DNA of 64,000 nt from Pedobacter duraquae (GTDB lineage Bacteria > Bacteroidota > Bacteroidia > Sphingobacteriales > Sphingobacteriaceae), in NCBI RefSeq assembly GCF_004362245.1, contig NZ_SNWM01000001.1, positions 744,001 to 808,000 of the forward strand, given 5' to 3'. Below the pieces are notes generated by a model that was given only the letters and a program-made list of their open reading frames with translations, was not told where the DNA came from and did not search any database. Shown here in pieces: positions 55,470-64,000 of the stretch (its first letter is position 1; each line of letters begins with the position of its first letter). A program made the translations under genes and the position numbers.

Positions 55470-57131
55470 ATGCGCTTAACCTTATACCTTTTGATCTCAT
55501 TGGGCTTTGCCTTCTATACACCTGCAGTTAACTATGAGCAATCTGAAGTCGTTTACCGCACAGGAGATAGTCTGAAATGGGCACAACCGAATTATAAATC
55601 AGCGGGATGGCGTACTGACCGCGGACTTACACGCGACAGTGTTTTCTGGGTGAGAATCCCAGTGCAGATAAGCGGGTTAAACACCGAAACGCTTGGCATG
55701 ATCGTGTTTGCATTTGGTGCACACGAAGTTTATTGGGATGGGGTACGTATCGGCAAGAATGGGAATCTGGCCATGAAAGGGCTACCTGAAAGTCCGGGCA
55801 CCGAATACCATACTTACATGGTTCCCGATAGTTTATCCCAAAATGGAAATCACGTCATCGCTATCAGGGCTACCCAGGCGCACAAACAGACAACACAAAG
55901 AGGATTTGACATCAAGCTGGATAGCTATAAAAATCTGGAACGCGTGCCATTAATAATCATGTCATTCATGAACCTCATGGCCGGAGCATTCTTTATCGCG
56001 GCGCTTTATTACTTTTTGTTGTATATGAACAGCAACAAGAAGGATCTCTCAATTCTGGTTTTTGGAGTCGTATGTCTGCTTTTTTTCACCCTGCTAATTC
56101 TGGAGTTCGTAAAATTCTATGTCGACATTCCTTATACAAAGTTCTATCTCCGACTTGAATTTATCGGCTGGATAACTTTCGCCATCGCGATTCTGGTGCC
56201 TTTTTATTTTACCATTCAATTCAATTTGAAGCATCGCCTCCTAATAATTTGCATATTACTAATCGCACTATTAGCTGTTTATTGGTACAACTTCAGACAT
56301 TATGATATCACTGCCATGTACCTCAGCTATACCATGTGGGCCACCACAGTACTCATTGTACTCAATGCCATTCGCAAGAAAGAAATCGGCGGACTCATCG
56401 TTCTATCAGGTCTAATTGCAAGTGCAGTAGTCAACTATTTTCTTGTTTATGATTTTGGCCTTTTCATCAGCTTTACCATTATTGTAATCTGCATGCTCTA
56501 TCTGCACACCGTCAAAACCAGGGAGGCGGAAAAAGCACATGATGCTGCAATCCAACTATCGTCAAGACTGCAACTGGAGCTCATCAAAAAGAACATACAG
56601 CCCCATTTCATTAAAAATACGCTAACTTCACTGATAGACTGGGTTGAAGAATCTCCTGCCCAGGGAGCCGTTTTCCTCCAGGCGCTCGCCGAGGAGTTTG
56701 ATTTATTCAACACGATATCCGACCAAACACTAATCCCCCTGCAAACGGAGATAGATCTCTGCAAGACACATTTGAGGCTAATGTCTTTTAGGAAAGAAAT
56801 CAATTACGACTGGCAGGAGTCAGGGATTGATCCGCATGACTTGATCCCGCCTGCAATAATTCACACACTTCTGGAAAATGGCATAACCCATAGTGCTCCA
56901 GACACCAGTCATACCGTCGCTTTTAAACTGAACTATCAAAAAACACTTAACTCACGGATCTATAGTTTGGAAACTATCGCCCGCAATCGTGAAAAAACGA
57001 TAACCAGCAACCGTGGCACCGGTTTTAAATATGTTGCAGCCCGACTGGAAGAAAGCTATGGTAAAAACTGGGATTTCCAGTCCGGGGCTACCAAAACCGG
57101 CTGGTTAAACACCATTACTATCTACACATGA
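55470..57131 (+). CDS. LytS-type histidine kinase with extracytoplasmic domain
   Basis: The 553-residue protein has a signal-like N-terminus and a periplasmic beta domain (about 20-150; SVFWVRIPVQISGL, VYWDGVRIGKNG). Seven membrane segments (about 165-350) and a coiled helix lead to the His_kinase motif KKNIQPHFIKNTLTSLIDWV. The usual FLFN is FIKN here, an odd variant, but the acceptor His is kept. The ATPase part has HTLLENGITHS and GTGFKYVAARLEESYG. It shares an ATGA overlap with its response regulator. Confidence 0.87.
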   Translation: MRLTLYLLISLGFAFYTPAVNYEQSEVVYRTGDSLKWAQPNYKSAGWRTDRGLTRDSVFWVRIPVQISGLNTETLGMIVFAFGAHEVYWDGVRIGKNGNLAMKGLPESPGTEYHTYMVPDSLSQNGNHVIAIRATQAHKQTTQRGFDIKLDSYKNLERVPLIIMSFMNLMAGAFFIAALYYFLLYMNSNKKDLSILVFGVVCLLFFTLLILEFVKFYVDIPYTKFYLRLEFIGWITFAIAILVPFYFTIQFNLKHRLLIICILLIALLAVYWYNFRHYDITAMYLSYTMWATTVLIVLNAIRKKEIGGLIVLSGLIASAVVNYFLVYDFGLFISFTIIVICMLYLHTVKTREAEKAHDAAIQLSSRLQLELIKKNIQPHFIKNTLTSLIDWVEESPAQGAVFLQALAEEFDLFNTISDQTLIPLQTEIDLCKTHLRLMSFRKEINYDWQESGIDPHDLIPPAIIHTLLENGITHSAPDTSHTVAFKLNYQKTLNSRIYSLETIARNREKTITSNRGTGFKYVAARLEESYGKNWDFQSGATKTGWLNTITIYT

Positions 57132-57835
57132 TGAACATACTTATTGTTGAAGACGAAGCCAGGATTGCACGCCGACTGGAAAGAATGACCACACTTTTCT
57201 TTGGTGGTAACTTAGCGCAAATTCAGGTAATGGATTCACTCGGTTCAGCGCTAAAATACCTGCAGTCGCATGAAATAGATCTTCTGTTGTTAGATTTAAA
57301 CCTGAATGGAGAAGATGGATTTGAACTACTTAAAACAGTAACAGCCTGCTCCTTTCATACTATTATCATTTCTGCATATACTGAAAAAGCAATCACTGCA
57401 TTTGCATACGGCGTTTTGGATTTTGTGCCTAAACCTTTTACTGAAGACCGCCTTGATCAGGCATTTATGCGCTTAACAACGCCTAAGAAAAAACAAGAGG
57501 CAGCGTTGCAATTTCTCTCGGTAAAGAAATCAGGAAGCATTAAACTCATAAATATTGAGGAGGTGAAATATATTAAAGGAGCTGGAATTTACACAGAGCT
57601 CCATCTTAAGAACGGAACCTCCGCATTACACGATAAATCACTAGAAAAGTTGGAACAACTCCTTCCTTCAAATTTTGAACGGATTCACAAGTCGTATCTC
57701 ATTCCCGTAGAACAGGCAGAAAAAATCATCGTTGCCCCAGGAAGTAGGTACGATTTACTTTTAAAAAGTGGCGAAAGCCTCCCAATTGGTCGTTCGAGAT
57801 ATAAGGACCTAAAGGAACGACTGCTTAAAAATTAA
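57128..57835 (+). CDS. LytTR-family response regulator
   Basis: The 235-residue protein has a receiver (1-118; VEDEAR, Asp56 in LLLDLNLNGEDG, Ser of IISAYTE, Lys of PKPFTED) and a C-terminal LytTR domain (about 130-235; VKYIKGAGIYTELH, FERIHKSYLIP, LPIGRSRYKDLKERL). It is co-translated with the preceding histidine kinase. Its stop overlaps the convergent miaE stop by 4 bases. The likely targets are itself and the divergent outer-membrane receptor. Confidence 0.92.
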   Translation: MMNILIVEDEARIARRLERMTTLFFGGNLAQIQVMDSLGSALKYLQSHEIDLLLLDLNLNGEDGFELLKTVTACSFHTIIISAYTEKAITAFAYGVLDFVPKPFTEDRLDQAFMRLTTPKKKQEAALQFLSVKKSGSIKLINIEEVKYIKGAGIYTELHLKNGTSALHDKSLEKLEQLLPSNFERIHKSYLIPVEQAEKIIVAPGSRYDLLLKSGESLPIGRSRYKDLKERLLKN

Positions 57836-58413
57836 CCATGAATCGCTTGCTTGTTACCATAACTCTGAATCAACTCCCCTTCAAATTCCAGCCATTCTTT
57901 CCAACGCTTTTCTACGTCAATGTCGATGGTGTATTTACGTGCAAAGTTTAAGAATGTTGTATAGTGACCTGCTTCAGAAACCATCAGGTCATGATAAAAC
58001 TTGGCGAGCTCCGGATCGCTGATATTTTGTGATAATACCCGGAACCGTTCGCAGCTGCGTGCCTCAATCATCGCTGCAAACAATAACCTGTCGATAAAAG
58101 AAGCATTTCTGCTGCCGTCCTTACGACTAAACTTAACTAACCTCCCAACATAATCGTCCTTGCGCTGGCGCCCCAAAGTGTATCCACGTTGTTGGATTAT
58201 AGCTACTACCATCTGAAAATGCTGCAGTTCTTCCATCGCAATCGCAGTCAGTTCTTCGACAAGATCAATATGCTCAGAATTATCGGCGATCAATGTAATG
58301 GCATTTGTTGCCGCCTTCTGCTCACACCAGGCGTGGTCAGTCAAAATTTCTCCCAGATTTGATTCAGCAATGTTTGCCCAGCGTGGGTCTGTAAGCAATT
58401 TTAATCCAAGCAT
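57832..58413 (-). CDS. miaE: tRNA-(ms2io6A)-hydroxylase
   Basis: From the ATG at 58411-58413 (193 residues); the open frame to 58533 lacks family similarity. The ferritin-like four-helix di-iron fold is marked by CEQKAATNAI, AMEELQHFQMV, EARSCERFRVLS and MVSEAGHYTTFL, whose Glu and His residues form the two metal half-sites. It hydroxylates the isopentenyl group of ms2i6A37 in tRNA and requires MiaA and MiaB encoded elsewhere. It is convergent with the LytTR regulator and divergent from a DUF1801 gene. Confidence 0.9.
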   Translation of the reverse strand: MLGLKLLTDPRWANIAESNLGEILTDHAWCEQKAATNAITLIADNSEHIDLVEELTAIAMEELQHFQMVVAIIQQRGYTLGRQRKDDYVGRLVKFSRKDGSRNASFIDRLLFAAMIEARSCERFRVLSQNISDPELAKFYHDLMVSEAGHYTTFLNFARKYTIDIDVEKRWKEWLEFEGELIQSYGNKQAIHG

Positions 58414-58430
58414 GTCTTCCTTCTTTGTTG

Positions 58431-58499
58431 CAAAATTAACAATTATTGGTTGTTCTCTTAAAAACAATTTTTTATCTGAACGCATCCCCACTATATTTG
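58431..58499. promoter_or_regulatory. Back-to-back -7 elements for miaE and DUF1801 genes
   Basis: On the minus strand TAATTTTG (58431-58438) lies 17 bases before the miaE ATG. On the plus strand TATATTTG (58492-58499) lies 20 bases before the DUF1801 ATG. Both match TAnnTTTG exactly, but good -33 elements are not seen. Confidence 0.45.
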
Positions 58500-58519
58500 A
58501 CCAGGTTAAATCCAATAAA

Positions 58520-58948
58520 ATGGCTAAAAACAAAACAACAATAACCGCAGCCAGTGTAAATGATTTTATCGACTCGGTAACAGATTTAAAAAAAAGGCAG
58601 GATTGTTATCAGATCATAGACTTGTTTAGCGCACAAACAGGACTTCAGCCACAGATGTGGGGTGCCAGCATTGTAGGATTCGGCAGTTACCATTATGTGT
58701 ATGCCAGCGGACATTCCGGAGATGCACCCCTTGCCGCATTTTCTCCACGCACCTCGGCAATGGTGCTCTACCTCGCATCCGACCCCATGCTTCGCGATGA
58801 TCTCCTTGCAAAATTAGGCAAACATAAGTCTAGTAAAGGCTGTATCTATATTAAAAAATTGGCAGATATAAATACAGAAGTCCTGAAAACATTGGTACAG
58901 CAATCTGTAAGCGTTCTCCAAAAACAATATCCGTCAACAAATGCCTAA
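58520..58948 (+). CDS. DUF1801 family protein
   Basis: From the ATG at 58520 (142 residues), the protein has the YdhG/DUF1801 fold: an N-terminal VNDFIDSVTDLKKRQDCYQI helix, the MWGASIVGFGSYHYVYASGH core and the KGCIYIKKLADINTEVLKTL terminus. The longer frame from 58298 runs back over miaE and was rejected. DUF1801 proteins are small cytoplasmic proteins of unknown function. It is followed 11 bases later by a glycosyltransferase gene. Confidence 0.87.
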   Translation: MAKNKTTITAASVNDFIDSVTDLKKRQDCYQIIDLFSAQTGLQPQMWGASIVGFGSYHYVYASGHSGDAPLAAFSPRTSAMVLYLASDPMLRDDLLAKLGKHKSSKGCIYIKKLADINTEVLKTLVQQSVSVLQKQYPSTNA

Positions 58949-58959
58949 CATTGCAGGCT

Positions 58960-60198
58960 ATGAGTGATAAACGTATGCTGATTATTGGAATGGTCTGGCC
59001 AGAACCGACTTCCTCCGCCGCAGGTACAAGGATGATTCAATTAGTTACCTTGTTTATTGATGAAGGATATGCCGTATTTTTCGCCTCTGCAGCCAGCAAG
59101 AGTGAATTTAGTTTTAATCTTACCGAAATCGGTATAACCGAATTGCCAATCACACTAAATGATGCATCTTTTGATCGCTTGACAGCAGAGATCAATCCCT
59201 CAATTGTACTGTTTGATAGATTTATGATTGAAGAACAATATGGCTGGCGGATAACAGAAACTTGTCCTGATGCGTTAAAAATCCTTGACACCGAAGACCT
59301 GCACTTTTTACGGCGTGATAGACAGCATGCTTTGAACAGCACCTCTAACTCCAAGCCGCTAAGCGATACCGCAAAACGCGAAATTGCCTCCATTTTACGC
59401 TGCGACATGTCGCTGATTATTTCCGAATATGAAATTCAGCTATTGCAGGATCAATACCGCATAGACGCAACGCTACTCTATTACCTTCCCTTTCTGGAAA
59501 ACAAAATCAATCAAGAACACATATCAGCATGGAGATCATTTGAAGATCGCACAGGATTCGTCTTCATAGGTAATTTTTTACACGAACCTAACTGGCATAC
59601 CACACAATTTATAAAAACCAAAATCTGGCCAGAACTCCGAAGAAAACATCCTGATGCCGGTATGCACATTTATGGCGCTTACACCAGTCAGAAGGTTACT
59701 CAACTTCATAATCCTAAAGAACGGTTTTATGTACATGGCCGTGCCGGTCATGCCCAGGAAACAATTCAGCAACATCGGGTTTTACTCGCTCCGATTCAAT
59801 TTGGTGCCGGCGTTAAGGGCAAGTTTATCGATGCTATGCAAACCGGCACACCGAGTGTAACTACCGATATCGGTGCCGAGTCAATGTCTGGAAAGCTACC
59901 CTGGCCAGGTGCAATAGAGAATGAACCTCAGCGTTTTATTGAATCCGCAGCTAAACTTTATAAAGATAAAGCTTCCTGGATGCAGGCGCAGCAAAATGGA
60001 ATAAGGATTATAAATGAACGCTACGATTCAGAACTCTTTTCAAAAGCCTTCATTGCAGCAGTTAACATACTTTTCGCCCAACTCGTCACCCACAGAAATC
60101 AGAATTTCCTCGGACAAATCCTCAAAATGAATACGCTGAATAGTAGCAAGTACATGGCACTTTGGATTGAAGAAAAAAACAAAAATAAAACACCATAG
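58960..60198 (+). CDS. Glycosyltransferase (GT4-like)
   Basis: The 412-residue protein starts at the ATG 58960; a TTG three codons earlier is possible. The N-terminal Rossmann part begins RMLIIGMVWPEPTSSAAGTR. The C-terminal part has FVFIGNFLHEPNWHTTQFIK, MHIYGAYTS and the nucleotide-sugar-binding region LLAPIQFGAGVKGKFIDAMQ, ending TPSVTTDIGAE, typical of family 4 retaining transferases. Donor and acceptor are unknown. It is convergent (11 bases) with the C39 ABC transporter of a Ser-rich peptide cassette, so peptide or cell-surface glycosylation is an open possibility. Confidence 0.85.
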   Translation: MSDKRMLIIGMVWPEPTSSAAGTRMIQLVTLFIDEGYAVFFASAASKSEFSFNLTEIGITELPITLNDASFDRLTAEINPSIVLFDRFMIEEQYGWRITETCPDALKILDTEDLHFLRRDRQHALNSTSNSKPLSDTAKREIASILRCDMSLIISEYEIQLLQDQYRIDATLLYYLPFLENKINQEHISAWRSFEDRTGFVFIGNFLHEPNWHTTQFIKTKIWPELRRKHPDAGMHIYGAYTSQKVTQLHNPKERFYVHGRAGHAQETIQQHRVLLAPIQFGAGVKGKFIDAMQTGTPSVTTDIGAESMSGKLPWPGAIENEPQRFIESAAKLYKDKASWMQAQQNGIRIINERYDSELFSKAFIAAVNILFAQLVTHRNQNFLGQILKMNTLNSSKYMALWIEEKNKNKTP

Positions 60199-60209
60199 AA
60201 TTACCCCGC

Positions 60210-62420
60210 CTAAAGCCGGTATTGTTTAGCCCACATCGCAGAATATTGTCCTTTTAAATCAAGAAGCTCCTGATGCGTTCCCTCCTCCATCAATTTACCC
60301 TGACTCAGTACAGCAATTTTATCAGCATCAACAACAGTGCTTAGTCGATGGGCGATCACAATGATTGTCTTACCCTCCTTCCTCAGGAGTTCAATTGTAT
60401 GGTGAACGTGCTCTTCAGACGCTGAGTCGAGCGATGACGTTGCCTCATCCAGAATTAAGATTTCCGGATCACGGTACAACGCCCGCGCTATAGCCAGTCG
60501 CTGGCGCTGCCCACCAGAAAGACTCGCCCCATTCTCACCCAAATACGTGTTAAAGCCATTCGGCAGCTTTTCTATGAAATCCATAATGTGAATAGAACCG
60601 CAGATACTGATAATTCTTTTCATATCAGGCTCCATATCCCCCACTGCGATATTCTCTATCACATTACCCGCAAAAAGATGCACGTCTTGTGGCACTACAC
60701 TCACAATTTTCCGTAAACTACCCGTAGTCAGGTATTTGATATCGTACTCACCAATTTCTATACTGCCTGATTGTAATGGATACAATAACTGCAACAGCGA
60801 CAATAACGTCGTTTTACCAGATCCACTTTCCCCCACAATAGCCGTAATCTTGCCTTTTGGAATCCCCAAACTGAAATCTTCAAAAACTGTAACCCGCGAT
60901 CCATACCTGAAATTGATATTTGAAATCTTGATATCGCCAACCATGTCTCTGGTTAGCTCAGTCTTTGCTCCTGTAGTTTCCCGTTCCAGATCCATAATTT
61001 CAAACAACCTGTCAGCTGCAATACGTGCGTCCTGAACCACTTTGTTCATACCGATCAGACTGAGCACAGGCCCCGTAAAATAACCGATGATCGCGTAGAA
61101 CGATAGCAGCTCTCCGGGTGTGATTACGCCGCCAATGACAAAGCTCGCTCCCGTCCACAATAAAATAACAGCAAATAAACTAGAGATCAACCCGCTGAAA
61201 TTACCAATCCACAAAGAGTTTACACCCGAGGTATAAATAGTCTTAAGTAAGCCTATAAATCGAATCTCCGTCTTAAAATTAGAAAAATCCTCCAGGCCAA
61301 AACGCTTAATCGTACTGACCGAATTGACTGACTCCACCAGCTGATTTTCCAATTCAGCAGTTTTCTCCATTACCTTACGTTGCGTTTGCTTATTCAGTTT
61401 GTTGGAGAAATAGTAGACCACCGCATATAGAGGAACTACAATCAACATAATCAGCGCCAGCTTCCAGTAATAGGTAAACATCAGTACAAATGAGAAGATG
61501 AGAATAAATACATTCACAAGGAAACCGACAAGGACGTCGTTTATGAAAGCCCTTATTTTTACAGCATCATTCATCCGGGAGATAATCTCTCCAACCCGCA
61601 TGGTATCGAAAAACTGTTGTGGCAGCTTCAGCAGGTGTTTATAATATCCCAGAATCAGTCGGGCATCAATCTGCTGGCCCGTCCTGATAGTCAGCATAGT
61701 TTTAGCATGGTTGATAAAGACCTGGAGCACGATAATCAGGATCATCACAATCCCCATTAAATTTAAAAGATTGCTGTTGCCTTCTGGCAGTACATTATCT
61801 ACAATTTTTTGAAGGAAAATTGACGTAGAAAGCCCCAGGATGGTATAAAAAATTGCACCGGCCAATACTTGCAGCAAAACGGCTTTATGTGGCATCAGCA
61901 GGTACATAAAGCGCTGTTCGATACTCACTTTGTCGTTGCCACCAGAAAAATCATCACCAGGAAGCAGCATAATCAGCACACCCGACCATTTTTTCTGAAA
62001 GGCCTCGTGGCTCAGCTCCTGCATTTCGCCATACGCCGGGTCCATAACCTCAATAGTCGTTTTATTGAGTTTATAGATAACGATGTAATGAGCCATGTTA
62101 TGCGCTACAACATGAGCGATAACAGGCAACGGCACGGTATGTAGTTGGTCAAAGGTTCCTTTTAATCCTTTCGCACTGAAACCAATCTTCACCGATGCTT
62201 CAATCAAACCCAAAACATTCGTCCCCTTCGTGTCGGTTGACGCATATTGCCGGATCCGCGCAATAGGAAGATCAAGATCGTAATAGGCCGCTACCGAAGC
62301 AATACATGCGGCACCGCAATCGGTAACATCATGCTGCTTAACACTGATACGTTTTTGTTTTCTGCGCCCGGCAAAGCGCCTCTTCAGTCGCTCTTTAAAA
62401 TTATCAATAGCTTTCATCAT
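60210..62420 (-). CDS. C39-peptidase ABC transporter (peptide processing and export)
   Basis: The 736-residue protein has an N-terminal C39 peptidase domain (about 25-150): catalytic Cys35 in KQHDVTDCGAACIASVAAYY, His in VVAHNMAHYIVIYKL and Asp of VMDPAYG. It is followed by a six-helix membrane domain (about 165-460) and an ATPase with GESGSGKTTLLS (Walker A), SLSGGQRQRLAIARAL (signature) and ILILDEATSSLDS (Walker B). It cleaves double-glycine leaders and pumps the peptide across the inner membrane. It overlaps the HlyD gene by 4 bases; a GG-leader peptide gene lies upstream. Confidence 0.95.
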   Translation of the reverse strand: MMKAIDNFKERLKRRFAGRRKQKRISVKQHDVTDCGAACIASVAAYYDLDLPIARIRQYASTDTKGTNVLGLIEASVKIGFSAKGLKGTFDQLHTVPLPVIAHVVAHNMAHYIVIYKLNKTTIEVMDPAYGEMQELSHEAFQKKWSGVLIMLLPGDDFSGGNDKVSIEQRFMYLLMPHKAVLLQVLAGAIFYTILGLSTSIFLQKIVDNVLPEGNSNLLNLMGIVMILIIVLQVFINHAKTMLTIRTGQQIDARLILGYYKHLLKLPQQFFDTMRVGEIISRMNDAVKIRAFINDVLVGFLVNVFILIFSFVLMFTYYWKLALIMLIVVPLYAVVYYFSNKLNKQTQRKVMEKTAELENQLVESVNSVSTIKRFGLEDFSNFKTEIRFIGLLKTIYTSGVNSLWIGNFSGLISSLFAVILLWTGASFVIGGVITPGELLSFYAIIGYFTGPVLSLIGMNKVVQDARIAADRLFEIMDLERETTGAKTELTRDMVGDIKISNINFRYGSRVTVFEDFSLGIPKGKITAIVGESGSGKTTLLSLLQLLYPLQSGSIEIGEYDIKYLTTGSLRKIVSVVPQDVHLFAGNVIENIAVGDMEPDMKRIISICGSIHIMDFIEKLPNGFNTYLGENGASLSGGQRQRLAIARALYRDPEILILDEATSSLDSASEEHVHHTIELLRKEGKTIIVIAHRLSTVVDADKIAVLSQGKLMEEGTHQELLDLKGQYSAMWAKQYRL

Positions 62421-63616
62421 GCCGCATTATCTTTATCTCCAACTGCTTTAACATTGGGATTGAGCCAGTCATCTGCCTTATCGTATAAGAGCTGAAATAA
62501 CGTTCTCCGTGTTACAAAAAATCTGGCCTGCAGTGTCATTCCTTTTTTAATTTTTCCTATATATCCGTTTTTCAGGCTCAACTGGTGCTTATCCAGCATA
62601 CACCTGACCTTAAAATAAGGCTGGTTGCCCTTATCCATAAAAATATCGCTCGATATGGAGATTACCTTTCCTTCAACCATCCCCCATTGGTTGTAGTTGT
62701 AGGCGTCGATCTGGAACTTGGCTTTTGTACCGTTGCGTAATAAGCCGATATCTTTTGGCAGAACGTAAGTCTCGGCAATCAAACCTGAGTCGGGAGATAT
62801 TTCTCCCAGCAACTCATTTGCACTAACAAGACTTCCCGCCTGAAGACTCTTCAATTGCTGTACCGATCCCGTAACTGTTGCCTTCAAGGTATAAAATCCT
62901 TTATCTTCTTCGTACTGCTCATCCTGCGCACTCAATTCCCGATATTGCATATTCAGCGCGTTAAGTTCAGTTTGCCATTTACTTCCCTGTGTTTCTGCTA
63001 TCAGGCCCAATTCATTCTTGATGTTGTCGAGCTTTAGTTTTACTTCGTCATATTCTGCCGCAGAAACAGCCTTTTTCCTATACAGGTATAAAAAGCGATC
63101 GTAATTCTTTGCAGCCAGTTGCAAGCGCGATCGCGCCTCTACGATACGCTGCATAAATAAACTGTACTGCTGACTATATAATCCTGATTCAAGTTCCAGC
63201 TTTTTAGACCAATCGTTGATCTTGTAAGCATGGATAAGCTGACCTAGGTCGGCCAGCTGAGCATTCACATCTGCCTGCTGCAGATTAACCAAACTGTTCT
63301 TACTTTCTAACGATTCTCTCTTGATGGTGAGTAGTACCTGCCCGGCTTTCACATGGCTATTCTCTTTGATAAAAACGGAGTCAACGCGGCCGCTAATCAA
63401 TGGCTTGATATCGGTGCGTTCCTGTATCGGTCTGAAAAGACCCGTACTCTGTACATTTACGTCGACCTTGACAAAAAATATGGCTAGCAAAGCGCAGGTC
63501 AGAAAAAGCAAAATCAGCTGATAAATAATGAGTGTCGTTGAGCGGTTCCGCTGGAAATGGTATTCTGCTGTATTTTCTACAATTTCCTGTGGAAAGATAT
63601 AGTGCTGGTGTTCCAT
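62417..63616 (-). CDS. HlyD-family periplasmic adaptor for peptide export
   Basis: The 399-residue protein has an N-terminal cytoplasmic stretch, one membrane helix (about 30-50), and a lipoyl-like half-motif (VDSVFIKENSHVKAGQVLLT). A long coiled-coil hairpin (about 105-215) is followed by the second half-motif and beta-barrel domain (LKATVTGSVQQLKSLQAGSL, RNGTKAKFQIDAYNYNQWG). It joins the C39 ABC transporter to an outer-membrane channel, not encoded here. It lies 105 bases downstream of the peptide gene, with a terminator-like hairpin between. Confidence 0.93.
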   Translation of the reverse strand: MEHQHYIFPQEIVENTAEYHFQRNRSTTLIIYQLILLFLTCALLAIFFVKVDVNVQSTGLFRPIQERTDIKPLISGRVDSVFIKENSHVKAGQVLLTIKRESLESKNSLVNLQQADVNAQLADLGQLIHAYKINDWSKKLELESGLYSQQYSLFMQRIVEARSRLQLAAKNYDRFLYLYRKKAVSAAEYDEVKLKLDNIKNELGLIAETQGSKWQTELNALNMQYRELSAQDEQYEEDKGFYTLKATVTGSVQQLKSLQAGSLVSANELLGEISPDSGLIAETYVLPKDIGLLRNGTKAKFQIDAYNYNQWGMVEGKVISISSDIFMDKGNQPYFKVRCMLDKHQLSLKNGYIGKIKKGMTLQARFFVTRRTLFQLLYDKADDWLNPNVKAVGDKDNAA

Positions 63617-63668
63617 AATGATGAATCAAGGATAAACCGGATGAAAAATTGGAGCGTGTTTTTTCAAA

Positions 63669-63699
63669 AAAAGGGAGCACCGGTTAAGTGCTCCCTTTT
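63669..63699 (-). terminator. Attenuator-like terminator between precursor and export genes
   Basis: AAAAGGGAGCAC (63669-63680) pairs with GTGCTCCCTTTT (63688-63699), a 12-bp stem with a 7-base loop; on the minus strand a T-run of seven follows. It would end most transcripts after the peptide gene and let a fraction read into the export genes. Confidence 0.85.
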
Positions 63700-63721
63700 A
63701 TTTGTAATTAAAATTTGTTTC

Positions 63722-63955
63722 TTAGCTTGACAAGCTGTTAAACAATCCGCCCAGGTCTAGGTTGATACCGTTACCTACAGAGAATGATGAGCTAGAGCTT
63801 TCATCTCCGTCTTGGGTCGAACTTGAAAATGATAATAAATTACCAATTCCAATGTTCCCTAACAATCCTCCAGTACTTGATGAATCATTGTTACCAAATA
63901 ATCCACCACCATTGATTTCTGTCATTTCGTTCTGATTTAACTCTTGGAAATTCAT
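63722..63955 (-). CDS. Double-glycine leader peptide, Ser/Gly-rich exported peptide precursor
   Basis: The 77-residue product has a leader NFQELNQNEMTEINGG (residues 2-17) that fits the bacteriocin/ComC double-glycine pattern. Cleavage after Gly17 leaves a 60-residue peptide. By direct count this has 16 Ser and 12 Gly, five acidic residues, and no Lys, Arg, His or Cys. It contains clusters DSSSTGG, SFSSSTQ and ESSSSSFS between aliphatic Gly-Leu/Ile segments (GGLLGNIGIGNLL, LGGLFNSL). It is followed by a terminator and then the HlyD and C39 ABC transporter genes, so it is very probably their substrate. Function unknown; it is not a typical cationic bacteriocin. Confidence 0.8.
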   Translation of the reverse strand: MNFQELNQNEMTEINGGGLFGNNDSSSTGGLLGNIGIGNLLSFSSSTQDGDESSSSSFSVGNGINLDLGGLFNSLSS

Positions 63956-64000
63956 AATACAAAATTTAATAATGCCTACTCTTTTAAAGGTTTTCAGCGA

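Noticed and set aside
58298..58519. Longer N-terminus for the DUF1801 protein
   Set aside because: This part runs over the 5' end of miaE on the opposite strand and lacks family similarity; the ATG at 58520 follows a good -7 element.

Overview
The window looks like a chromosomal segment of a Bacteroidota bacterium, most likely Sphingobacteriaceae (Pedobacter/Mucilaginibacter-like). The evidence is a SusC/SusD pair, several TonB-dependent receptors, a type IX secretion PorP/SprF protein with a gliding-type C-terminal sorting domain, FecR-style sigma/anti-sigma pairs, LytTR two-component systems, and promoters matching the Bacteroidota pattern TTTG-N19/20-TAnnTTTG. No rRNA, tRNA, CRISPR array, insertion sequence or prophage was seen. 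Gene starts were moved inward where the longest reading frame began too early; several genes use GTG or TTG.

Layout. 1-5741: rpmH-rnpA-yidD, a LiaF-like/LytS/LytTR operon, mscL, and rpoN. 5746-17375: a signalling and surface region. A leftward arm has two single-domain response regulators, an IgGFc-domain adhesin and PorP/SprF. A rightward arm has a ThiF-nitroreductase fusion, an acyltransferase-like protein, a 7TM histidine kinase, a REC-histidine kinase, a REC protein and a 2OG-Fe(II) oxygenase. 17370-20492: histidine phosphatase and a large zinc metalloprotease. 20633-27680: a leftward unit of a small exported protein, an STN-type TonB receptor, a DUF4249 lipoprotein and an MG2-like exported protein. 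28104-29070: a divergent ECF sigma and small membrane anti-sigma candidate. 29138-37256: a leftward ribose/ADP-ribose scavenging operon (ribokinase, GRP sugar transporter, SusC, SusD, exported ADP-ribosylglycohydrolase).

37442-46231: an unknown helical protein, an ECF sigma with an unusual chimeric anti-sigma, a GC-rich palindrome, a BlaI/M56 pair with two operator-like palindromes, a TonB receptor and a membrane-bound AraC regulator. 46360-52859: prolyl oligopeptidase, an operon of Tat-exported amine oxidase, Tat-exported aminotransferase and a secreted Hint-domain protein, and a holin-like membrane protein. 52954-57835: an outer-membrane beta-barrel receptor divergent from a LytS/LytTR pair. 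57832-60198: miaE, a DUF1801 protein and a glycosyltransferase. 60210-63955: a peptide export cassette with a C39-peptidase ABC transporter, an HlyD adaptor and a Ser/Gly-rich double-glycine-leader peptide.

The two best candidates for undescribed biology are the 8.9-17.4 kb signalling cluster, which pairs E1-like/nitroreductase and LuxI-like acyltransferase chemistry with a multi-REC phosphorelay, and the 60.2-64.0 kb export cassette for an acidic, cysteine-free, serine-rich peptide.
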